From assembly GCA_934486705.1 (NCBI GenBank), contig CAKSQS010000010.1, positions 1-64,000 of the forward strand: a stretch of DNA of 64,000 nucleotides, in the 5' to 3' direction. This DNA is from an uncultured Eubacteriales bacterium (GTDB lineage Bacteria > Bacillota > Clostridia > Oscillospirales > Acutalibacteraceae). The notes under the pieces are model-generated. The model did not search any database. It saw only the letters and a list, made by a program, of their open reading frames with translations, and was not told where the DNA came from. This document shows, piece after piece, positions 8,198 through 13,618 of this stretch (position 1 is the stretch's first letter; each line of letters starts with the position of its first letter). The translations under genes were made by a program, and so were the position numbers.

Positions 8198-9391
8198 ATG
8201 AAAAGAATTTTTATTTGCCTGGTTGCTTTTTTATTGCTTGTCGGCTGCACTGTCGGCAATCCGAAAAATCAGGACAGTGGGGAAGAGCAGACGAAGTATA
8301 AGGGTGTTTCAAGCGCCGGAATCTGGATATCCTACAGCGAAGTAAATTCAATGCTGAAAAGCGAAAACGGATTTAAGGCGGAATTTGATAAGGTAATTCA
8401 AAATTGCAGTGATACAAATATAGGCAATATTTATCTGCATATCCGCTCGCACGGCGATTCGCTTTTTAGATCCGATTATTTCCCGCAGAATAAGCTTGCA
8501 AGGGAGCTTGATTACGACCCGTTTGAATATGCGGTAAACGCCTGCAAAAGCAACGGAATAAAAATTCACGCATGGATAAATCCGTACAGAATTAACGCCG
8601 CGTCGGACGATATATCGGCACTTGATAACGACAGTCCCGCGTATAAATGGTTAAATGACGATAACCCCGATAATGATATAAACGTGGTACGCTTCGGCGG
8701 GATATATCTCAATCCCGCCGAAAGCGAGGTGCGTCAGCTTATAATAGACGGCATCAGAGAGCTGCTTTCAAAATATATTATTGACGGCGTGCATTTCGAT
8801 GACTATTTTTACCCGACCACTGACCCGGAGTTTGACAAAACAAGCTATGAAAATTATTGCAGCACCGCCGAAAAACCGATAGCGCTTGACGATTGGCGGC
8901 GCGCGAATGTTAATACGCTGCTTGCGGGCTGCCGTGCGGCTATTAAGGCCGCCGGGGGCGATAAGCTTGATTTTTCCATAAGTCCCGCAGCGGATATTGA
9001 TAAGAATTACAGCGAATATTATGCCGATGTCAGATTATGGGTAAAAGAAAAAATTGTTGATACAATAATTCCGCAGCTGTACTTCGGATTTGATTACCCG
9101 AACAAGGATTTTTGCTTTGATAGCCTGATGAAGAAATGGGTACAGATAGGCAATACCAACGAAAATGTAAGGCTTACAATCGGCTTGGCGCCGTATAAGC
9201 TCGGCACTGATAACGAGCCTGATACCGCGGAATGGAAAAACGGAACGGATATTATAGCGCGCCAGATAAAATCGTGCACAAACAACGGTGCTGTCGCAGG
9301 ATATATATTGTTTTCGTATTCATTTGTTTTTTCAGATTCGGAGCAAACGCATGAGCAGCTTGAAAAAATTAAAGAAGCTATTGCAAAATAA
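8198..9391 (+). CDS. Lipoprotein of the glycosyl-hydrolase-like 10 (DUF187/FenI) family
   Basis: A 397-residue surface lipoprotein: hydrophobic signal ending in an LVGC lipobox, then a TIM-barrel domain with 'GIWISYSEVNSML', 'NIGNIYLHIRSHGDS', 'GIKIHAWINPYRIN', 'LLSKYIIDGVHFDDYFYPT' and 'WRRANVNTLLAGCRAAIKAA'. These are hallmarks of the GHL10 family, thought to cleave or bind cell-wall or extracellular polysaccharide. ATG 8198 is preferred to the TTG at 8192. The gene starts three bases after the stop of the last phage gene and is followed by a strong terminator. It may therefore be co-transcribed with the phage module as cargo, or be a host gene into which the module ran. Confidence 0.82.
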   Translation: MKRIFICLVAFLLLVGCTVGNPKNQDSGEEQTKYKGVSSAGIWISYSEVNSMLKSENGFKAEFDKVIQNCSDTNIGNIYLHIRSHGDSLFRSDYFPQNKLARELDYDPFEYAVNACKSNGIKIHAWINPYRINAASDDISALDNDSPAYKWLNDDNPDNDINVVRFGGIYLNPAESEVRQLIIDGIRELLSKYIIDGVHFDDYFYPTTDPEFDKTSYENYCSTAEKPIALDDWRRANVNTLLAGCRAAIKAAGGDKLDFSISPAADIDKNYSEYYADVRLWVKEKIVDTIIPQLYFGFDYPNKDFCFDSLMKKWVQIGNTNENVRLTIGLAPYKLGTDNEPDTAEWKNGTDIIARQIKSCTNNGAVAGYILFSYSFVFSDSEQTHEQLEKIKEAIAK

Positions 9392-9417
9392 ATTACAGCG
9401 GTTGGCGTTATAAAAAT

Positions 9418-9456
9418 AAAAAAACAGCAGCATTGAAAAGGTGCTGCTGTTTTTTT
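9418..9456 (+). terminator. Rho-independent terminator after the lipoprotein gene
   Basis: AAACAGCAGCA pairs perfectly with TGCTGCTGTTT around a short TTGAAAAGG loop, with a following T tract. It ends the rightward phage/lipoprotein transcript and could also stop leftward readthrough from the neighbouring element because A residues precede the stem. Confidence 0.9.
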
Positions 9457-9525
9457 AATGCCCGAAATTATTTGCGATAAACGCGAATAGGGTAAATAAA
9501 TTTATGGCTTTAAAACTTTATTATT

Positions 9526-9560
9526 AATTGCGTGAAATGAAAGTTTCACGCAATTGGGGG
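9526..9560 (+). repeat. Element hairpin, copy 1 (perfect 12-bp arms)
   Basis: AATTGCGTGAAA (9526-9537), six-base loop, TTTCACGCAATT (9544-9555), then GGGGG. This is the longest and only perfect-to-the-ends copy of the five-member hairpin family, located at the left edge of the element. Confidence 0.85.
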
Positions 9561-9610
9561 TATCGCAGCGCGCGTACCGCAATAGTTTGCGCTGCTTACC
9601 ACGCCAACTT

Positions 9611-9640
9611 CGTGAAACAAAAATTTCACTCAATTTGGGG
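9611..9640 (+). repeat. Element hairpin, copy 2 (degenerate)
   Basis: CGTGAAA, short loop, TTTCACTCAATTTGGGG. One mismatch relative to the consensus arm (TTTCACGC) and the same trailing AATT plus G run. It lies 80 bases inside copy 1. Confidence 0.7.
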
Positions 9641-9681
9641 TTGTACTCCTTTGTGTGGTTTTGTCGGTCTTCGTGAGTATC

Positions 9682-9710
9682 ATTTTACAACCGTGTGCGC
9701 AATTTGTCAA
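9682..9710 (-). promoter_or_regulatory. Sigma-A-like promoter, leftward, inside the sigma-like gene
   Basis: On the minus strand TTGACA, 17 bases, TAAAAT: a near-perfect -35/-10 pair covering the last codons of the sigma-like gene. A transcript from here would run through hairpins 2 and 1 toward the terminator at 9418. An AAAGGAG (complement of 9646-9652) lies downstream, and a 43-codon TTG ORF (9502-9633) follows. The promoter match is strong; the ORF is doubtful. Confidence 0.55.
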
Positions 9711-10125
9711 GCCCGCGTTTTTCGGCGTTGTTTATCGCTTGCCGCGTGCAGCCTTTGCGGCGCGCTATTTCGTCAAACGTGTAGCCGCTTATTCTGTGGT
9801 AAATTATCGCGCTGCGCTCGGGTGCGCTAAGCTCCGTCAGCGCCGCTTTTATCGCTATCTCGGCGGCAAAGTCTGCGGCTGCCGTGTCGGGCTGCTTATC
9901 GGTCGGCAGCGGCTGCCGTTGCAGTTCGCGCGCGTAGCGTATAAATTCGTTGCGCAAAGCTACCGCAACATAGCGCTGCGAAATTGCCCGCCCGCTGGCG
10001 CATAGCTCCCACAATTTCAGCCATAGCTGCGCCGCCATATCTTCGCCGCCGTATCGCCGCGCGAAGTGCTTTATCAGCAGTGCAAAATCCTTGTTCAGCT
10101 GTTCAATGTCCCGTTTATGGTACAC
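9685..10125 (-). CDS. Small sigma-70-like transcription factor
   Basis: A 146-residue protein with the layout of phage/plasmid sigma-like regulators. The N-terminal helices 'GGEDMAAQLWLKLWELCASG' and 'RYVAVALRNEFIRYAREL' resemble region 2. The C-terminal 'LTELSAPERSAIIYHRISGYTFDEIARRKGCTRQAINNAEKRGL' (quoted only in part as GYTFDEIARRKGCTRQAINN) is a clear region-4 helix-turn-helix. It starts at GTG 10125, two bases after the recombinase stop, with AGGGGGT upstream, so the two are co-translated. It may switch on the element's own promoters or late genes (ArpU-like role). Its exact target is unknown. It is the last gene of the leftward operon. Confidence 0.72.
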   Translation of the reverse strand: MYHKRDIEQLNKDFALLIKHFARRYGGEDMAAQLWLKLWELCASGRAISQRYVAVALRNEFIRYARELQRQPLPTDKQPDTAAADFAAEIAIKAALTELSAPERSAIIYHRISGYTFDEIARRKGCTRQAINNAEKRGLDKLRTRL

Positions 10126-10127
10126 TC

Positions 10128-10643
10128 TTAAACCCCCTTAAAATCGCGCTTTTTGCGCGTTACATTCGCCATTGCGTAAAGCATTGTTACAGCCTCGCTG
10201 CTGTGGTTCAGCAGCCGCTTTATTCGCTGTAAATCTTGCCCGCTGCGCTGGTATTCTTCCACCGCAAATTCTTTGCGGGCGCTGTGCGGCGTTATGTTCT
10301 CTTTCACCCTAAAAAGCGCTGCCGCGCGTTTTAGGTCTTTCCACACTGCCTGTCGCGTTCGGTGCTGCCGCCCGTCCGTGCGATGTTCAAAAACATAGTG
10401 CTGCCCCGCACAGGCAAGGCAGCGCGCTGTCAGCTCATTCGGTAGCCGCACCGTGCGCGTTTTGCCCGTCTTCTGTTCGCGTATTGTAAAGCGCTGCTTT
10501 CGCACCCGTTCGGGTGTCAGCGCCAGCACGTCGTTTATGCGCAAGCCCGTTGCAAGGCTTACTTCACAGGCAAGCCTGTTTTCGGGTGTCAGTGCCGCGA
10601 GTATATGTTCAAAATCGCCCCTCGGTATCCATTCACTGCGCAT
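10128..10643 (-). CDS. Minimal tyrosine recombinase/integrase
   Basis: A 171-residue protein that consists of the catalytic domain alone. All six expected positions can be seen: Arg35 in 'ATGLRINDVL', Lys61 in 'KTGKTRTV', His120 and Arg123 in 'TPHSARKEF', His147 in 'LLNHSSE' and the nucleophile Tyr156 in 'TMLYAMA'. The N-terminal SAM-like core-binding domain found in ordinary integrases (300-400 residues) is missing, and no upstream ORF supplies it. The AAGGGGGTGAG site fixes the ATG at 10643. It probably catalyses excision/integration or multimer resolution of this element, using the sigma-like neighbour or host factors for DNA contacts; partner use is inference. Confidence 0.85.
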   Translation of the reverse strand: MRSEWIPRGDFEHILAALTPENRLACEVSLATGLRINDVLALTPERVRKQRFTIREQKTGKTRTVRLPNELTARCLACAGQHYVFEHRTDGRQHRTRQAVWKDLKRAAALFRVKENITPHSARKEFAVEEYQRSGQDLQRIKRLLNHSSEAVTMLYAMANVTRKKRDFKGV

Positions 10644-10680
10644 TTTCTCACCCCCTTTTCACTTTCCTAAAATTGTAAAC

Positions 10681-11622
10681 TTATCTGCTTTTTAACTCGC
10701 CCGTGGCGCGGTCAAGCTGGTATTCTTTCACTTTCACAAAGTCGTTCTCAAAGTCCCAGTTATCCACGGGGCATTTATCAAAGCTGCGCCACTCCAGTTT
10801 TTCCCGCCCCTTTAAACCTTGACTTGCGAAGAAAAGGTGCGCGCCGCTTTTCCGCGCCGTTTCGGCTACGTCCTTTGTCACATACTTTGTTATGTATTTT
10901 GCCGCCGCTGTCCCGTTCTCTATTTCGGTACACGTAAAATAGCCGAAACTGCGGCGGTAGCGCGTCCAGTCGTATATTTTCACGCCCTCTTTAAGCTGCT
11001 TGCGCAAGCGCTGCGGCAGCTTTTCTTCCAGCGTGAAAAGCCGCAAATCGTCGGGGGTCAAGCCCTTTAAAAAACCGTGCATATGCCAGCCGCCCTTTTT
11101 GTGCTTTTCGGGTATCAACAGGTATTTTATTTTGTCCCCCGCCGCTCTGCTGCGGTTCAGGTTGCGCACCAGCTGCGCAAAATCTTCCCGAAACTCCGCA
11201 AGGTTAAATCGGTCGCGCTTTTCTTTGTCCTGCGTGAACGTGCAAAAATGTGTAAACTCATTGCACGCCGCAAGCTCAAAAATGCGGGCGCGGGTGCGTG
11301 AAAGCGATTGCGCAAAGCGCTCCGCGCTCTGCTCCGTCGCTTGCTCCGCATTTTCCGCATTGCCCCTAATCTTCGATTTTTTGCCCCTCTCGCCCGTTTT
11401 TATGGCGGGGCAGGTCTTGAGATACACCACCTTGATAACATCGCCGTAGCGGTAAATATTGAACACGTCGTGTGTAGCGTGCTGTTTAGGTTCGCTCGGC
11501 GGGGTGGTTGTCGGCGGCGGTCGCCGCGCTATAATTTTCTTCGCCTCTTCGGTTTCAAGGTATGAAATATATTCTTCAAGCTGCTTTGCTGTGAGGTCGG
11601 ATAATTTATTGAATTTCGGCAT
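10681..11622 (-). CDS. HUH-superfamily rolling-circle replication initiator (Rep)
   Basis: A 313-residue endonuclease that would nick one strand at an origin hairpin and become linked to the 5' end. The three HUH motifs appear in order: motif I 'FCTFT' (126-130), motif II His180-Met-His182 in 'WHMHGFLKG', and motif III with two tyrosines, Tyr243 and Tyr247, in 'KYITKYVTKD'. The two-tyrosine arrangement is that of phage-type Rep proteins (phiX174 gpA, P2 gpA) and some plasmid/satellite Reps. The first 50 residues are a proline-rich extension. The ATG at 11622 lacks a good ribosome binding site. The adjacent 0.8-kb non-coding region is the likely origin. No helicase domain is present, so a host helicase must be used. 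Confidence 0.88.
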   Translation of the reverse strand: MPKFNKLSDLTAKQLEEYISYLETEEAKKIIARRPPPTTTPPSEPKQHATHDVFNIYRYGDVIKVVYLKTCPAIKTGERGKKSKIRGNAENAEQATEQSAERFAQSLSRTRARIFELAACNEFTHFCTFTQDKEKRDRFNLAEFREDFAQLVRNLNRSRAAGDKIKYLLIPEKHKKGGWHMHGFLKGLTPDDLRLFTLEEKLPQRLRKQLKEGVKIYDWTRYRRSFGYFTCTEIENGTAAAKYITKYVTKDVAETARKSGAHLFFASQGLKGREKLEWRSFDKCPVDNWDFENDFVKVKEYQLDRATGELKSR

Positions 11623-11662
11623 TGAAAAAACACAAAACTACCGCTTTATGTTACTTAGTCAA

Positions 11663-11692
11663 GTATATAGTAAACTAAAGTTTACTCTAAAG
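11663..11692 (-). promoter_or_regulatory. Probable rep promoter with operator palindrome
   Basis: The perfect palindrome AGTAAAC-TAAA-GTTTACT (11669-11686) sits 45 bases upstream of the rep start. It overlaps a TATATA -10 on the minus strand with a weak TTTAGA -35. This suggests repressor or autoregulatory control of Rep. The regulator is not identified. Confidence 0.45.
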
Positions 11693-11875
11693 CCCGCGCA
11701 CGGGCGCGGGGTGTCGGCGCACTGCGCCGAGAGGAAAAAAAAGGCTGCCGCGCGCCGCGTGTGCCACGCTGCGGCGCACACTGGCGCGCTGGTCGGTGCG
11801 GCTTTGCTGCCGTGCTGCGTTTAAGGTTTGCCCCCGTCCTGTCCGCTCGGTCGCAGCTTAGCTCCGCCCGAACTG

Positions 11876-11922
11876 TAAACCCCCGTAAAGGGGGCGTAAA
11901 AGTCGGCATTTTACGCAACTCG
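11876..11922 (+). repeat. Double-hairpin unit A (element hairpin, copy 3)
   Basis: TAAACCCCCGTAAAGGGGG forms one hairpin and GCGTAAAA-GTCGGCA-TTTTACGC (perfect 8-bp arms, 11894-11916) the next, followed by AACTCGCCC. The second hairpin matches the family consensus GCGTRAAA...TTTYACGCAAYTSG. Confidence 0.8.
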
Positions 11923-11999
11923 CCCGTTTCGGCTGTCAGGCAGCGCGCCGTGGCGGGTCGGGGTCGGGCACGGTCACAGCCGCCGAAAAGTGCGAGCCG

Positions 12000-12045
12000 T
12001 AAACCCCGCAAGGGGGCGCAAAATGCGGCTTTTACGCAATTCGGG
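12000..12045 (+). repeat. Double-hairpin unit B (element hairpin, copy 4)
   Basis: TAAACCCCGCAAGGGGG followed by GCGCAAAA-TGCGGC-TTTTACGC (12016-12037) and AATTCGGGC. Same architecture as unit A 120 bases earlier, with one arm mismatch, so the pair is a duplicated, iteron-like module. Confidence 0.8.
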
Positions 12046-12150
12046 CTACCCTGTACTCCTCGTTCCGCGCCCGCGGGCGGCAGGCTGTCCGCCGCGCCTG
12101 TGGGCGCTGCTCTCTGCACAGGGGGTGCGCCCCGCTGCGGCGGGGCGGGG

Positions 12151-12194
12151 CTGACTGTGCCTTTTCGCCGCAAGCGGCAAAAAGGCACAGTCAG
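12151..12194. repeat. Long inverted repeat (20-bp class stem)
   Basis: CTGACTGTGCCTTTT pairs with AAAAGGCACAGTCAG (one extra A in the right arm), and inner GCCG pairs with CGGC around a CAAG loop. The stem is longer than a normal terminator and has no T tract, which suits an origin or recognition structure. Confidence 0.8.
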
Positions 12195-12288
12195 CTGGGT
12201 TACAGCCCACACGCCAGCCCGTGCAGCCTGTAAATAAGGCGAAACCCTGTCGTGTTTCACCCGCTGCGCATTGTGTTCTTTTGGTGCG

Positions 12289-12329
12289 TTGTCAAGGGTC
12301 GCGATAAACGGCTGCGCCGCCCTTGACAA
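12289..12329. repeat. Inverted repeat TTGTCAAGGG / CCCTTGACAA
   Basis: Two perfect 10-base arms separated by 21 bases that themselves contain GGCTGCGCCGC. It could be an operator or a cruciform. The right arm includes a TTGACA-like hexamer. Confidence 0.7.
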
Positions 12330-12435
12330 GGTGGGGCTGCATAAAGTTTGCGGCTTATTACGCGCTGCGGCGCAGGGGTCACCACCCCCCGCCCGCCTCA
12401 AGGCGGGTGCGGTGCTCTGTGTTATGCCCTGTCGG

Positions 12436-12693
12436 TCACCCGTCAGCTTTCGGCATATCGTCAATTATCGTCACGGGGTCGGGGGTCTCGGGGTTTTCTC
12501 CTAAAGCCCGCAGCAGCTGCTCAAGGCTCTTGTTTTCCTCTGCTGCGCGCAGCATTAGCTTTGTTGCCACAAGGTCATAGCCCGTTATTCTGCCTTTTGG
12601 TTTGTAAGGGCGCACCTCGTCGGTTAAAAGCCCCTCGGGCAGTGGGCGCGCCAAAGCCTGTTGCAGCGCTGTTTTAAATTTGTTTTCGTTCAT
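12436..12693 (-). CDS. Small element protein of unknown function (85 aa)
   Basis: An 85-residue, mixed-charge helical protein: 'NENKFKTALQQALARPLPEG', then 'RITGYDLVATKLMLRAAEENKSLEQLLRALGE' and an acidic end 'VTIIDDMP'. The last part recalls the 'VVIIDD' tails of small phage terminase or DNA-binding subunits, but this is weak. The ATG at 12693 overlaps the stop of the upstream gene (ATGA), indicating translational coupling. It is the last of four small ORFs before the non-coding region. I cannot name a family. Confidence 0.55.
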   Translation of the reverse strand: MNENKFKTALQQALARPLPEGLLTDEVRPYKPKGRITGYDLVATKLMLRAAEENKSLEQLLRALGENPETPDPVTIIDDMPKADG

Positions 12694-12920
12694 CTTATGC
12701 CGCCGCATTTTATAAGCTCGTCCCATTGGTGCAAGCTGTCCTGCAGCATTGGGCAGCCGTAGCCCTTTGCGGCGCTAAAGTCGCGCTCTTTTTTCCACGG
12801 GCAGGGCGGCGCGTTGTTCGGTCGGCATTTCTGCCGCGCTGCCTGTTGTCGGGCGCAGTGCTCGCATATCGCTATGCCCGCCAGCCCTCGCAAAAATGTC
12901 ATTTTCCTGTTGTCTTCCAC
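12690..12920 (-). CDS. Small cysteine-rich element protein (76 aa)
   Basis: A 76-residue protein with a CEHC pair, two further cysteines ('QKCRPNNAPPCPW') and 'KGYGCPML', a pattern compatible with a zinc-binding knuckle. GTG at 12920 is chosen because AGAGGTGG lies 6 bases before it; ATG 12902 has no room for a ribosome binding site. Similar to the neighbouring 47-residue protein in being short and Cys-rich, it may be a DNA- or protein-binding regulator. No homologue is recognised. Confidence 0.5.
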   Translation of the reverse strand: MEDNRKMTFLRGLAGIAICEHCARQQAARQKCRPNNAPPCPWKKERDFSAAKGYGCPMLQDSLHQWDELIKCGGIR

Positions 12921-12956
12921 GGCGTTCCACCTCTTCTCTATACCATATATTGTGGT

Positions 12957-13100
12957 TTAATTTTCCTCTTCCTCAAAATGTGTGCATTTACTGTCGGGGT
13001 TTACGTGTTCGCCCGTCAGCGCGCACGCCCAAGGGTCGGGGTCTACTAAGTCTAAAATACAGTCATAGCGCGCATATTTGCAATCGGCGCAACAGGTCAT
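12957..13100 (-). CDS. Tiny Cys-rich, acidic element protein (47 aa)
   Basis: A 47-codon ORF that starts 'MTCCADCKYARYDC' and ends in 'SKCTHFEEEEN'. Six cysteines and a histidine in two clusters (CCxxC near the start, C...H near the end) suggest metal binding. The ATG at 13100 follows a good GAGGTGA site that contains the stop codon of the 53-residue ORF just upstream. Similar CxxCxY...C...WxC...C mini-proteins occur in phages and satellites, but I do not know their function. The position, ribosome binding site and coupling support it being real. Confidence 0.55.
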   Translation of the reverse strand: MTCCADCKYARYDCILDLVDPDPWACALTGEHVNPDSKCTHFEEEEN

Positions 13101-13106
13101 TTTTTT

Positions 13107-13268
13107 TCACCTCGGTATTTTCATCACTTTGTTGTAGCCTTGCAGCTCGGTAAACATATCGTGGTTGTGCAGCACAAAGGCAAGCGCCTCGGCTTGCGTT
13201 GCTTTTCCAAAGCCCCTTACATCCGCCGCTATGTCTTCGGCAAGGTCTAAAAATTCGTCAAAATCCAT
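13107..13268 (-). CDS. Small acidic element protein (53 aa)
   Basis: First gene of the leftward run: 53 residues, 'MDFDEFLDLAEDIAADVRGFGKA' then 'AEALAFVLHNHDMFTELQGYNK'. It starts at ATG 13268 with AAAAAGGAG in front. Amphipathic helices predominate and no motif is recognised. An acidic, helical first gene could be a regulator or a partner of Rep. Existence is supported by its ribosome binding site and overlap with the site of the next gene. Confidence 0.55.
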   Translation of the reverse strand: MDFDEFLDLAEDIAADVRGFGKATQAEALAFVLHNHDMFTELQGYNKVMKIPR

Positions 13269-13308
13269 TTTTTTCACTCCTTTTTCAGCGTATTGCTTAA
13301 ATTTATAC

Positions 13309-13470
13309 TTGACTTTTCCGCGTCGCTGTGGTAAGCTATTCCACGGTGCGACGTGTTATGCGTTAAAGGCGCAGCCGCAAAGACCAAGGGTTGCGGGCTG
13401 ACTACCCGCCGCCCGCTGCGCCAGTCGAGCTAAAAAAATAGGTCTTCCATTTCGGAAGACCTATTTTTTT
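13309..13470 (+). ncRNA. Candidate structured RNA ending in a terminator
   Basis: TTGACT (13309-13314), 17 bases and TAAGCT form a modest rightward promoter. The transcript would fold as GGCGCAG (13368-13374) pairing with CTGCGCC (13416-13422), enclosing CCGCAA/TTGCGG (13375-13380 with 13391-13396) and an alternative GCGGG/CCCGC stem, and stop at the terminator 13432-13470. No ORF is present. It lies upstream of, and antisense to, the leader of the element's first gene, a usual position for copy-number control RNA. This is a structural inference only. Confidence 0.4.
13432..13470. terminator. Bidirectional rho-independent terminator
   Basis: AAAAAAATAGGTCTTCC and GGAAGACCTATTTTTTT form a perfect 17-bp stem with an ATTTC loop. 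A and T tracts on both sides allow stopping from either direction, isolating the element from the downstream host gene. Confidence 0.92.
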
Positions 13471-13505
13471 GCGCCCATTTTTTCAAAAGCGGTATGCACC
13501 AAACC

Positions 13506-13539
13506 GCGTGAAATTTAGAAGTTTCACGCAATTCGGGGG
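13506..13539 (+). repeat. Element hairpin, copy 5 (right edge)
   Basis: GCGTGAAA (13506-13513), eight-base loop, TTTCACGC (13522-13529), then AATTCGGGGG. It shares AAGTTTCACGCAATT with copy 1 on the left edge, making it the right-hand att candidate. A related bare palindrome AATTGCGCAATT lies at 13603-13614. Confidence 0.85.
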
Positions 13540-13618
13540 AGGAGAAAATAAAGAAAAACTGACAACATCCTGACAGATTAACATCTAATATTTTCTATTG
13601 TAAATTGCGCAATTCAAT

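Larger units (their letters stand above)
11693..12435. other. GC-rich structured non-coding region, candidate replication origin
   Basis: About 740 bases between rep and the small genes without a convincing gene. ORFs that cross it are long in four frames at once, a sign of GC-rich non-coding DNA, and have low-complexity A/P/R/G composition. It contains two related double-hairpin units (11876-11922 and 12000-12045), a 17-20 bp stem at 12151-12194, a CCCCGC/GCGGGG hairpin near 12130-12145 and a 10-bp inverted repeat at 12289-12329. Such a set is expected of a double-strand and single-strand origin next to an HUH Rep. Function is inferred from structure and location. Confidence 0.6.
9526..13539 (-). 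mobile_element. Putative 4-kb HUH-Rep integrative element with hairpin repeats
   Basis: A self-contained leftward gene set (two small proteins, two small ORFs, Rep, recombinase, sigma-like factor) with a higher GC content than its neighbours. It is bracketed by the same hairpin at 9526-9560 and 13506-13539. These outer hairpins share the 15-base direct repeat AAGTTTCACGCAATT (9541-9555 and 13519-13533), followed by a G run in both, so they are candidate att sites. A rolling-circle Rep plus a tyrosine recombinase would suit an integrating plasmid or phage satellite. No capsid, conjugation or resistance gene is inside it. Boundaries are inferred. Confidence 0.6.

Noticed and set aside
11682..12464. 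Long leftward open frame of about 260 codons through the GC-rich region
   Set aside because: Composition is A/P/R/G-rich and low-complexity, long frames exist in several other phases here, there is no ribosome binding site, and the region is full of inverted repeats. It is better seen as non-coding.
13368..13422. Possible tRNA or c-di-GMP riboswitch
   Set aside because: The stems are present but there is no TTCGA loop, anticodon arm of proper size or CCA end. A CGCAAAG piece recalls c-di-GMP riboswitches, but the partner helix and a controlled downstream gene are missing.
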